NCBI GenBank assembly: GCA_028819495.1 | Contig: JAPPLI010000084.1 | Coordinates: forward strand, 49,272 to 82,829 | Length of the DNA: 33,558 nt | DNA from: Gammaproteobacteria bacterium | GTDB lineage: Bacteria; Pseudomonadota; Gammaproteobacteria; Eutrophobiales; Eutrophobiaceae | Direction: 5' to 3' | In this document: one piece after another, positions 1 to 7,043 of the stretch | How the letters are laid out: each line of letters begins with the position of its first letter | Position numbering within the stretch: the stretch's first letter is position 1 | Position numbers and translations under genes: made by a program | The notes under the pieces: model-generated | Told to the model about the DNA's origin: nothing | Databases searched by the model: none | Seen by the model: the letters and a program-made list of their open reading frames with translations, nothing else

Positions 1-1
1 C

Positions 2-145
2 TTTCTCCACACCATCCTGGAACAGGGAGGGTCGCGGGAACCCATGGACCTGTTCGTCGAGTTCCGCGGCCGCAAACCCGAAATAGACGCACTGTTGCGG
101 CACTCGGGAATTACACCTGCCCGGGCACACCGGGGACAGATTTAA
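2..145 (+). CDS. prlC: Oligopeptidase A (M3 metallopeptidase), C-terminal end only
   Basis: The open frame entering from the left edge ends with residues that match the C-terminus of M3-family oligopeptidase A: an [11 protein letters not shown] segment, then an [17 protein letters not shown] segment. This cytoplasmic zinc peptidase degrades short peptides and cleaved signal peptides. The catalytic HEXXH region lies outside the window. The family normally ends a few residues after the His-Ser-Gly-Ile stretch; here about 11 further residues follow, and the TAA stop at 143-145 is supplied by the palindromic repeat at 132-156. xthA follows 32 bases later on the same strand. Recognition rests on about 40 residues, but the match to the family tail is distinctive. 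Confidence 0.8.
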   Translation, partial: FLHTILEQGGSREPMDLFVEFRGRKPEIDALLRHSGITPARAHRGQI

Positions 146-156
146 AATCTGTCCCC
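132..156. repeat. Perfect 25-base palindrome, REP-like, copy 1
   Basis: Two 12-base arms (ggggacagattt and its exact reverse complement) flank a single A. The stop codon of the upstream oligopeptidase gene lies inside it. A close relative with the same GGGGAC ends occurs at 17893-17916. Short dispersed palindromes of this kind are known in many Gammaproteobacteria, often scattered by REP-associated transposases; none is visible in this window. It could also act as an RNA hairpin between prlC and xthA. Confidence 0.75.
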
Positions 157-177
157 TTTCCCTGAAACGAGATTCCC

Positions 178-948
178 ATGTGGACGATAGCGAGCTGGAA
201 CGTCAATTCCCTTAAGGTGCGGCTGCCGCAGGTATTACAGTGGCTGGACACCCACCGGCCGGATGTACTGGCCCTGCAGGAAACCAAGACCCAGGATGAG
301 AATTTTCCGGTCGATGCTTTTCGCGAAACCGGCTACCAGGCGGAATTTTCCGGGCAAAAGACCTATAACGGCGTCGCTCTTGTCAGCCGCAGTCCGGCCC
401 GTCCGTTGCATGCAGGTCTGCCCGGCTTTGAGGATCCTCAGAAACGCGTACTGTGCGCCCTGGTCGACGATGTCTGCGTGCTGAACCTCTACGTCCCGAA
501 CGGCTCCGAGGTCGGTTCGGACAAGTATGCCTACAAACTCGACTGGCTGAAGCGCCTCGACGACTTTACCCTTGACCTCCGGCAGCGCTATGACAAACTC
601 ATCCTGCTCGGTGATTTCAATATCACGCCTGCCGATGCCGATGTTCACGACCCTGAGGCATGGCGCGACCGGATTCATTGCAGCCAACCGGAACGGGATG
701 CCCTGGCCGGGCTTCTGGCCCACGGACTTGCCGACACCTTCCGACTGTTCGAACAGGAACGGGAATCTTTTTCCTGGTGGGATTACCGTGCAGGCGATTT
801 TGCACGTAATCGCGGACTGCGCATCGACCTGATACTGGCGTCAAGCGCGCTTGGCGGCCGTTGCGCCGACAGTTGGATTGACATTGCGCCAAGGCAACAG
901 CAACGGCCTTCGGACCATACTCCCGTCGTTGCAGAATTCAGGTTGTGA
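178..948 (+). CDS. xthA: Exodeoxyribonuclease III (AP endonuclease)
   Basis: 256 residues, the usual length for the ExoIII family of the endonuclease/exonuclease/phosphatase superfamily. It cleaves DNA at abasic sites and degrades 3' ends in base-excision repair in the cytoplasm. Visible motifs in order: WNVNSL near residue 7, LQETK with the metal-binding Glu at about residue 35, YNGVALVSR, the LLGDFNI block with catalytic Asp/Asn near the middle, the RIDLIL segment, and the C-terminal SDHTPV with the Asp-His pair. The ATG follows the palindrome at 132-156 by only 21 bases and has no strong ribosome binding site, so it may be translated from a transcript shared with prlC. Confidence 0.93.
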   Translation: MWTIASWNVNSLKVRLPQVLQWLDTHRPDVLALQETKTQDENFPVDAFRETGYQAEFSGQKTYNGVALVSRSPARPLHAGLPGFEDPQKRVLCALVDDVCVLNLYVPNGSEVGSDKYAYKLDWLKRLDDFTLDLRQRYDKLILLGDFNITPADADVHDPEAWRDRIHCSQPERDALAGLLAHGLADTFRLFEQERESFSWWDYRAGDFARNRGLRIDLILASSALGGRCADSWIDIAPRQQQRPSDHTPVVAEFRL

Positions 949-982
949 GACCGGGAAACCTGTTATCTCGCCTGTATATCTA

Positions 983-1011
983 TTGCACTGCCCGGATGTT
1001 TCCACTACAAT
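983..1011 (+). promoter_or_regulatory. Sigma-70-type promoter upstream of rpmE
   Basis: TTGCAC (983-988) and TACAAT (1006-1011) are separated by exactly 17 bases and lie about 30 bases upstream of the rpmE start. Each box differs from the consensus by one base. It would give L31 its own transcript independent of xthA. Confidence 0.6.
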
Positions 1012-1041
1012 CAGCGCCCGGAAATGAAACAGGGGCCAACG

Positions 1042-1242
1042 ATGAAAGCCGATATTCATCCAGCATACAATGAAATCAACGTCACCTGCAGTTGCGGCAA
1101 TACGTTCACGACTCAGTCAACCCTTAAAGGCGATTTGCACATAGAAGTGTGCTCCCTGTGCCATCCATTTTATTCCGGCAAACAAAAGATCCTGGATACG
1201 GCCGGGCGGGTGGACAAATTCAACCGCAAGTACAGCATGTGA
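1042..1242 (+). CDS. rpmE: 50S ribosomal protein L31, zinc-binding form
   Basis: 66 residues beginning MKADIHPAY, the standard start of L31. Four cysteines at about positions 16, 18, 37 and 40 (CSC and CSLC) form the zinc site of the C+ paralogue, and the tail [12 protein letters not shown] is typical. L31 bridges the two ribosomal subunits. An upstream in-frame ATG at 1024 would add six residues, but the family start at 1042 is preferred and has a purine-rich AGGGG stretch about 6 bases upstream. The zinc-binding form is often replaced by a zinc-free paralogue under zinc limitation; no paralogue is visible here. Confidence 0.95.
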   Translation: MKADIHPAYNEINVTCSCGNTFTTQSTLKGDLHIEVCSLCHPFYSGKQKILDTAGRVDKFNRKYSM

Positions 1243-1672
1243 TTCCGGGGTCAATGCAGCATAATAGAACTGCCTGTGTCGCTAAGAAAACAACTGGCCC
1301 GCGGCTTTTTTGTCTTACCTATTTAGCGTATTTCTTTGACATAGATTCTAAGTTTGAAAACATAACTGCTTGTCATAATTGAAGTTAATTTGTTATCCAC
1401 ATTTTCTGTGGATAACTTTGTGGATACAGTGGGAGAGCGGGACAGAAGATACGGAAAATTACTGGATTTGTGACAAAACTGTTAAAATTTAAACACTTTG
1501 ATAAACTCTTTATATTTCAAATAGTTAGCCAACTTATTGCGCACTTCCGGGATAACTGCCCGCGATTTGCTGCTGTAACCTGCCGATACAACCCGATCTG
1601 TGCATAAAAATTCCGTTTCCATATGGAACCGGAACTTTTTCATGCCATTGAGGTCTCAATAAGCGAAGGATG
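1243..1672. other. Gene-free interval between rpmE and engB
   Basis: About 430 bases without a credible gene, between the 3' ends of rpmE and engB. It becomes markedly AT-rich from about 1370 to 1550 (runs such as gttaaaatttaaacac), in contrast to the GC-rich genes around it. It contains the DnaA-box-like cluster annotated at 1392-1427. No tRNA, no recognisable Spot 42-type RNA and no convincing terminator stem were seen. Confidence 0.6.
1392..1427. promoter_or_regulatory. Cluster of three DnaA-box-like 9-mers
   Basis: TTATCCACA (1393-1401) is a perfect consensus DnaA box on the plus strand. TGTGGATAA (1407-1415) is the same box on the minus strand. TGTGGATAC (1419-1427) is a third, one base off consensus. 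The first two form a 10-bp perfect inverted repeat around TTTTC. The AT-rich stretch to the right could serve as an unwinding element. This could be part of a replication origin, a DnaA-titrating site, or simply a hairpin; no GATC cluster is present. Confidence 0.5.
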
Positions 1673-2350
1673 TTACGTGATCCTTAACGAACCCCGGTTA
1701 TCCCCAGCCGGGTTATCTGGCCCCGGAGGACCTCCCTCCCCCTCACGACCTCCGGGGCCATCTTTTTGCAGCCATTCATCCAGCACCCCGCACAATTCAT
1801 CCAGCCCCTGTTTTTTTGCGGCTGAAAACAGTTGAACGCCGGTATTCTCTCCGAGATCCCGCGCGACCGTTGCCAGCGCCTGCCTGCCCGCGCTGCGGGA
1901 AAGCTTGTCCGCCTTGTTCAACAGGATGTGTGCCGGCAGGTTTTTATTCTCACACCAGCCCAGCATCTGCAGGTCAGGTTCGGTCAGGCAACGCCTGATA
2001 TCCACAATGAGGATCAGGCCTGCCAGGCACCGGCGCCGCTCCAGGTAGGCATTGATAAGCTGCCCCCAGTGTTGCCTCAGGGAACCCGGCGCCCTGGCAT
2101 AGCCGTACCCCGGTAAATCCACAAGACGGGTATCATGGTCGACGGCAAAAAAATTAATCTGCCGGGTACGCCCCGGCTGTCTGCTTGTTCGTGCAAGCCT
2201 TTTCTGGCCCGCGAGCGTATTAATCACACTCGATTTCCCGGCGTTTGAGCGGCCGGCAAAGACGGCCTCCCTTCCCGCGTCGGCAGGCAACTGCGCCAAC
2301 CGGTGCACGCTGTGAAGGTAAACGGTGTTATGATATGAGTTGTTGTTCAT
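1673..2350 (-). CDS. engB: Ribosome biogenesis GTPase EngB (YsxC/YihA)
   Basis: 225 residues, slightly longer than usual because of a Gly/Pro-rich tail. It is a TRAFAC-class GTPase needed for large ribosomal subunit assembly. Motifs in order: P-loop GRSNAGKSS (residues 33-41), the switch-I Thr region with GRTRQINFF, DLPGYGYA (G3), LLNKADKLS (G4) and SAAK (G5). It is divergent from the cytochrome c4 gene with 97 bases between them, an order seen in other Gammaproteobacteria near polA. The last roughly 30 residues (GPGGREGEGGPPGPDNP and beyond) are low-complexity and are encoded over the strong inverted repeat at 1718-1760, so the C-terminus may have been extended by a structural DNA element. 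Confidence 0.93.
   Translation of the reverse strand: MNNNSYHNTVYLHSVHRLAQLPADAGREAVFAGRSNAGKSSVINTLAGQKRLARTSRQPGRTRQINFFAVDHDTRLVDLPGYGYARAPGSLRQHWGQLINAYLERRRCLAGLILIVDIRRCLTEPDLQMLGWCENKNLPAHILLNKADKLSRSAGRQALATVARDLGENTGVQLFSAAKKQGLDELCGVLDEWLQKDGPGGREGEGGPPGPDNPAGDNRGSLRIT
1718..1760 (+). terminator. Strong hairpin followed by TCTTTTT (plus strand), inside the engB 3' end
   Basis: A perfect 12-bp GC-rich stem (tggccccggagg at 1718-1729 pairing with 1749-1760) has a 19-base loop. On the plus strand it is followed immediately by tcttttt, the form of a rho-independent terminator for transcription arriving from rpmE. On the minus strand no U-run follows. It overlaps engB codons, which is unusual for a terminator. 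Confidence 0.4.
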
Positions 2351-2447
2351 GGTTTGCAGTGGAAATAATACCCCCTCAGGCTATCCACTTTTGCCAATTA
2401 TTCTGTAAGATAGCGCCTTTCGCAAAAAAAAATTCTGGTAACTTCGG

Positions 2448-3050
2448 ATGTTTAACAAACTGATATGCGGGCTGACCCTGATGTTGCTCCCCCTGACTCT
2501 CTTTGCGGCAGGAAATGTCGAAGCGGGGAAACAGAAAGCTGCAACCTGTGCCGTATGCCATGGTCCCGACGGTAACAGCAACAACCCGACATGGCCCAAT
2601 CTGGCCGGCCAGCACGCAGAATATATCAGGAAACAACTGGAGGACTACCGCGCCGGACACAGGAAAAACGACCAGATGGCGCCCCTGGCCATGGCCCTTA
2701 GCGATCAGGATATCGCCGACCTCGCGGTGTATTACGCCAGTCTGGAACCCAGGACAGGGCAGACACGGCCGGAATACCTGGATGCGGGCGAACGCCTGTA
2801 TCGCGCGGGCGATACAACCATGGGGCTGGCGTCATGTATGGCCTGCCACGGTCCTACCGGAATAGGCAATCCCGCTGCGAACTATCCGAGGATCAATGCG
2901 CAGCATGCTGAGTACACGGTACTTCAACTTAAGGCTTTCAAGGCCGAGGAACGCGCCAATGACCGCAACGGCATCATGCGTGATATCGCCGGCAGGATGT
3001 CCAACGACAGTATCGAGGCCGTCGCCGATTACCTCCAGGGACTGCACTGA
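2448..3050 (+). CDS. Cytochrome c4 (diheme, periplasmic)
   Basis: 200 residues. A cleavable signal peptide (MFNKLICGLTLMLLPLTLFA, then AGN) precedes two class I cytochrome domains. Haem-binding motifs are CAVCH at residues 34-38 and CMACH at 130-134. Candidate axial methionines follow in each half, in the QMAPLA region and the GIMRDIAGRM region. Cytochrome c4 passes electrons from the bc1 complex towards terminal oxidases in the periplasm or at the membrane surface. The gene diverges from engB and precedes the resB-ccsA haem-ligation genes, a fitting neighbourhood for a protein that needs covalent haem. The start is set by the signal peptide; the ribosome binding site is weak. Confidence 0.93.
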   Translation: MFNKLICGLTLMLLPLTLFAAGNVEAGKQKAATCAVCHGPDGNSNNPTWPNLAGQHAEYIRKQLEDYRAGHRKNDQMAPLAMALSDQDIADLAVYYASLEPRTGQTRPEYLDAGERLYRAGDTTMGLASCMACHGPTGIGNPAANYPRINAQHAEYTVLQLKAFKAEERANDRNGIMRDIAGRMSNDSIEAVADYLQGLH

Positions 3051-3115
3051 CGACCGGCTTCCGGCGTAACCAACCACCTTCACGGGGACAGTGGCAACTA
3101 ATCCCGCCAGACCTG

Positions 3116-3275
3116 ACCCGCATCTCTCATCAGGGGATGCGCCCTCGCTTGTCTTTTTTGTGCCAGTGGGCACATGCTCCCTCAACCAGATGAATAACTA
3201 TGCCTTCGGTCGCGAGCGCCCACTGGCGCAAAAAATCCGGCGCGATCTTCGCATCCCCTGATGAGAAATGCGGGT
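3116..3275. mobile_element. 160-bp MITE-like inverted-repeat element
   Basis: Terminal arms of 26 bases (3116-3141 and 3250-3275) are reverse complements with one mismatch; the core motif is ctcatcaggggatgcg. A second internal pair (3154-3170 and 3219-3235, ttttttgtgccagtggg) also matches with one mismatch, so the element can fold almost end to end with a central loop. It has no coding capacity. No clear target-site duplication was found. The right arm contains the resB ATG at 3268-3270. It looks like a non-autonomous miniature element; a regulatory hairpin is the alternative. Confidence 0.6.
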
Positions 3276-5235
3276 TAAATCCTGGTTACGGTTCCTCGGT
3301 TCGATGAACCTGGCCATCACCCTGTTCGTAGCGCTGGCGCTGGCATCCGTTATCGGCACCATCCTGAAGCAGAACGAACCGTACCAGAACTATATAGTCA
3401 AATTCGGTCCGTTCTGGCACGGCGTCTTCGAACGGCTGGGACTGTACGATATCTATTCCAGTGGCTGGTTCATCCTGATCCTGGCGTTCCTGGTGACGAC
3501 CACCAGTATCTGTCTTTATCGCAATACCCCCCGGATCCTTGCTACCCTGAAACAGTACCGGGAAGATATGCAGGAAGCGCAGTTGCTCAACCTGGCGCAT
3601 CACACCCGAATGAACACCAGCCTCGCACATGAAGAGGCGGTGACGAAACTGGCGCTGTGCTTCAAACGTCTCGGTTTCAGGTACCGGATTAAGCGGCAGG
3701 AGGACCGCGCCACCCTGGCGGCAATGAAAGGCGCAGGCAACCGTTTCGGTTACCTGTTTACACACTGCGCGGTGGTGATCATCTGTATCGGCGGATTCCT
3801 TGACAGTAACGTTCCCCTGAAAATCCAGTCCCTGCGCGGGCAATTGCAGGCGGAAACCAGGGACCTGCCCATCAGCCGGATACCGGACAAGAGCAAGCTG
3901 CCGGTAAACAACACCTCGTTCCGCGCCAGCGTTTCCATACCCGAAGGCCGCGCCGTGGGCGCTGCCTTCGTCAACCTGGGCGCCGGCTACCTGGTGCAAC
4001 CCCTGCCGTTCATCATATTGCTTGAGGATTTCCGGGTGGAACACTACCCCAGCGGCCAGCCCAAGTCTTTCGAAAGCGACCTGGTCATCCAGGACGAGGA
4101 GCAGCGTATGGCAAAGACCATCGCCGTCAATCATCCGCTCAACTACGGGGGTTATACCATTTACCAGGCCAGCTTCGGCGACGGCGGCTCGAAGCTCGAT
4201 TTCACGCTGCACGACCTGGCATCTCTCGGGGTTCGCCGCCACACGATAAACGTGAACCGGTCTGTCAGCCTGGATTACAACGGCGAAAATTACCAGTTGG
4301 AGATGGAGGAATTCCGCAAGTTCAATATCTTCCCCAATGAGGACCCGGCCATTGACAAAAAATTCCGCGATTTCGGTCCCAGCGTGAACTTCAAACTGCG
4401 GCGCACAGACGGACGGGCAAACGAATACCTCAACTACATGTATCCGATAACACTGGAGGGTCGGGAATTCCTGTTGAGCGGTGTGCGTTCCTCCCTGGAA
4501 GACGAATTCCGCTACCTGCACATCCCCGCAGACGATGACGGTTCTCCCCGGCGTTTCCTGGCCTTGCTTGACATATTGCAGGATACCGAAAGGCTCAGCC
4601 GCATATATGCCGACAGGCAGGCCACCCTGCTGTCGGGGGCAGATCTTGACGGAAAAATCACCGGACAGGACGTCAGTAATGTGACGCTACGGCTCATCCG
4701 CCTGTTCCTGGACGGAGGCTTTCCGTTACTGCAGCAACAGGTAGGCCCCGCCATGGATGAGGAGACTGCCCGGACCGTGAACAGCGCATCGCTGAAAATC
4801 CTGCGCTTCGGACTGGAACAGGCTTTCCAGGCCATGCTGGCCGGCGCCGGCCTGGACGCTACGGACATATCCGACAGGGATATACAGTTCCTGAACGACT
4901 CCATCATTACCTTGTCGGCCCTGCACCAGTACGGTTCCCCTTACTACCTGCAACTGACAGACTTCGAACACGTGGAAGCATCGGGCCTGCAAATCGCGCG
5001 CGCGCCGGGCGCCAAGTGGGTATACCTGGGCTTCGGCCTGTTGATAGTGGGTGTGTTTTTATTATTCTACGTTCCTCATCAACGGCTTTGGGCAGTCGTC
5101 AAGCCCGGGACATCAGGAGCCGACCTGCTGCTGGCGGGCTTGCGCACGCGCCATGCCCGCGATTTCGGTCGTTACTTCAGGCAGATTTCACGTACAATAG
5201 AAAATGAACTAACCCGTCCGAAGCCCGACAAATAA
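3268..5235 (+). CDS. resB: Cytochrome c biogenesis protein ResB (Ccs1, system II)
   Basis: 655 residues, normal for ResB. With CcsA it forms the system II synthase that exports haem and attaches it to CXXCH apocytochromes on the periplasmic side. Membrane segments: about residues 13-33 (NLAITLFVALALASVIG), about 70-88 (WFILILAFLVTTTS), about 160-178, and one near the C-terminus (LGFGLLIVGVFLLFYV). The large region between the third and fourth segments is the soluble ResB domain. The N-terminal sequence fits the family start, with LRFLGSMNLAI like other ResB proteins. The initiating ATG lies inside the right arm of the inverted-repeat element at 3116-3275. ccsA begins 3 bases after the stop. 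Confidence 0.92.
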   Translation: MRVKSWLRFLGSMNLAITLFVALALASVIGTILKQNEPYQNYIVKFGPFWHGVFERLGLYDIYSSGWFILILAFLVTTTSICLYRNTPRILATLKQYREDMQEAQLLNLAHHTRMNTSLAHEEAVTKLALCFKRLGFRYRIKRQEDRATLAAMKGAGNRFGYLFTHCAVVIICIGGFLDSNVPLKIQSLRGQLQAETRDLPISRIPDKSKLPVNNTSFRASVSIPEGRAVGAAFVNLGAGYLVQPLPFIILLEDFRVEHYPSGQPKSFESDLVIQDEEQRMAKTIAVNHPLNYGGYTIYQASFGDGGSKLDFTLHDLASLGVRRHTINVNRSVSLDYNGENYQLEMEEFRKFNIFPNEDPAIDKKFRDFGPSVNFKLRRTDGRANEYLNYMYPITLEGREFLLSGVRSSLEDEFRYLHIPADDDGSPRRFLALLDILQDTERLSRIYADRQATLLSGADLDGKITGQDVSNVTLRLIRLFLDGGFPLLQQQVGPAMDEETARTVNSASLKILRFGLEQAFQAMLAGAGLDATDISDRDIQFLNDSIITLSALHQYGSPYYLQLTDFEHVEASGLQIARAPGAKWVYLGFGLLIVGVFLLFYVPHQRLWAVVKPGTSGADLLLAGLRTRHARDFGRYFRQISRTIENELTRPKPDK

Positions 5236-5238
5236 ACT

Positions 5239-6417
5239 ATGCGCACAAACGTCATAACAGGTGAGGCCACGGCAGACGCTGTCGTTCCGGCGGGCAACCG
5301 GTTTTCCCTGAGGCCGGTCGATTACCTGTGGTGCGCGCTGTTGCTGGGTGGCTACGGCTTTGTCTATGCCCGTTTCAGGGAATACCTGAACGGTTATGAG
5401 TGGGTGATATTCACCTGCCTCACCTTGGTGCTGGCGTATGCAGGCGTCGCCTGGTCCGAATTTCGGCGCCTGCTGCTCATTGTCGCCACACTGGCGTTGT
5501 TCTCCATCCACCTCTATGAGGCCAACCTGTCCCTCGCGGAAGAGCATTTTCTGCTTCAATATTTCCTGGCCAGCCAGTCGGCCGTAATGTGGATGAGTTT
5601 CCTGTTCGTGCTGGCAACCCTGAGCTATTTCCTGGCCCTGTTTTCAGGCGCCGCATTTCCCGCCGCCGTAGGCACCTGGCTGACCTGGTCCGGCGCGGGC
5701 ATGGGCCTGGCCGGGATGCTGGTGCGCTGGTACGAATCCTACCTGATCAGTCCCGAGGTCGGGCACATCCCGGTAAGCAACCTGTACGAAGTATTCATCC
5801 TGTTCTGCGCCACCACCGCTATTATTTACCTGCATTATGAAAAACGTTACCGGACCCGCGCCCTGGGCGGGTTCGTCCTGCTGGTGATCAGCGCCGCTGT
5901 CGGTTTCCTGTTATGGTACACCTTCGACCGGGGCGCCCACGAAATCCAGCCGCTGGTGCCGGCGCTGCAGAGTTACTGGATGAAGATCCACGTGCCGGCC
6001 AACTTCATCGGCTACGGCTGTTTCAGCATTGCCGCCATGCTGGGCGTGGCTTACCTGGCCAGGGGCGACGACGCAAACCCGCGCCCGGTATTCGCCCGCC
6101 TGCCGGCCCGGGAGGACATCGATGACATGATGTACAAGGCCGTCGCCCTGGGCTTTGCTTTCTTTACCGTAGCTACCATCCTGGGTTCGTTATGGGCAGC
6201 CGAGGCCTGGGGCGGATACTGGTCATGGGATCCCAAGGAGACCTGGGCGCTGATAGTCTGGCTGAATTATGCCGCCTGGTTGCACATGCGTATCAGCAGG
6301 AACTGGCAAGGTCCGGCCATGGCGGCCTGGGCGATTGTGGGCCTGTTCGTGACCCTGTTCGCATTCCTGGGCGTCAACATGTTCCTTTCCGGATTACATT
6401 CCTACGGTGAATTATAA
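5239..6417 (+). CDS. ccsA: Cytochrome c biogenesis protein CcsA (ResC, system II haem handling)
   Basis: 392 residues with about eight hydrophobic segments. The haem-handling tryptophan-rich motif WGGYWSWDPKE lies near residue 324, followed by TWALIVWLNYAAW, the signature of the CcmC/CcmF/CcsA family. Histidines in the flanking loops (for example in KIHVPANF and the C-terminal LHSYGEL) are the expected haem ligands. It works with ResB in the inner membrane. It lies 3 bases after resB and its TAA overlaps the dsbA ATG by one base, so the three genes are very probably one transcript. Confidence 0.92.
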   Translation: MRTNVITGEATADAVVPAGNRFSLRPVDYLWCALLLGGYGFVYARFREYLNGYEWVIFTCLTLVLAYAGVAWSEFRRLLLIVATLALFSIHLYEANLSLAEEHFLLQYFLASQSAVMWMSFLFVLATLSYFLALFSGAAFPAAVGTWLTWSGAGMGLAGMLVRWYESYLISPEVGHIPVSNLYEVFILFCATTAIIYLHYEKRYRTRALGGFVLLVISAAVGFLLWYTFDRGAHEIQPLVPALQSYWMKIHVPANFIGYGCFSIAAMLGVAYLARGDDANPRPVFARLPAREDIDDMMYKAVALGFAFFTVATILGSLWAAEAWGGYWSWDPKETWALIVWLNYAAWLHMRISRNWQGPAMAAWAIVGLFVTLFAFLGVNMFLSGLHSYGEL

Positions 6418-7040
6418 TGCGCGTAATCAAATTCTTCCTTGTCTCCCTGTTACTGACAGGACTTTTCCCGGTATCGGCCCAGGAACACTCCCACGGCGGA
6501 CCTGCCTGGACGCAGATCAAACCTGCTCTGCCTACACAGTCAGGCGACAAGATAGAAGTTGTCGAAATCTTCTGGTACGGCTGCTCGCACTGCTATTCCT
6601 TTGAGCCGCACGTCAAGTCATGGCTCGAAACCATCCCCGAAGACGTGGCATTCCGCCCCGTGCCGGGCGTATTGAACAGCCGCTGGGCGGTCCATGCCCG
6701 CGGTTATTTCGCAGCGGAGAAGATGGGCGCCCTGGAGCAGTTTCATACTCCCCTGTTCAGGGCGCTGCACGCGCAACGGCGCAATATATTTACCCGCGAC
6801 AGCCTGATCGATTTCGCCGCCGAGGTCGGACTTGACAAGAAAGAGTTTGCCCGGCATTACGACTCCAATGAGACCGAAGTGAAGATGAAACAGGCGTTCC
6901 TGATGGCCCGTGACGCCAGGATAACCGGCGTCCCTGCCGTTATAGTGAACGGCAAATATCTGGTATCTGCATCGGCCGGATCATTCGAACGCATGATTGA
7001 AACCATTGACGATCTGATCCGGGAAGAACGGCGCCGATGA
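6417..7040 (+). CDS. dsbA: Thiol:disulfide interchange protein DsbA
   Basis: 207 residues with an N-terminal signal peptide (hydrophobic FFLVSLLLTGLFPVSAQ). It is a periplasmic thioredoxin-fold oxidase that introduces disulfide bonds. The active site is C56-S-H-C59 in FWYGCSHCYSFEP, and the cis-proline loop is ITGVPAVIVNGKY. Most DsbA proteins have CPHC; serine replaces proline here, which may shift the redox potential. It is translationally coupled to ccsA through a TAATG overlap. The position after cytochrome maturation genes suggests a role in the cysteine chemistry of apocytochromes as well as general folding, but that is inference. Confidence 0.92.
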   Translation: MRVIKFFLVSLLLTGLFPVSAQEHSHGGPAWTQIKPALPTQSGDKIEVVEIFWYGCSHCYSFEPHVKSWLETIPEDVAFRPVPGVLNSRWAVHARGYFAAEKMGALEQFHTPLFRALHAQRRNIFTRDSLIDFAAEVGLDKKEFARHYDSNETEVKMKQAFLMARDARITGVPAVIVNGKYLVSASAGSFERMIETIDDLIREERRR

Positions 7041-7043
7041 TTC

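Noticed and set aside
2383-2411. Promoter for cytochrome c4 (TTGCCA and TAAGAT)
   Set aside because: The two boxes are only 9 bases apart, too close for a sigma-70 promoter.
3286-4521. A 411-codon open frame on the minus strand opposite resB
   Set aside because: Shadow of resB; the plus strand encodes a complete, recognisable protein with membrane segments and family ends.
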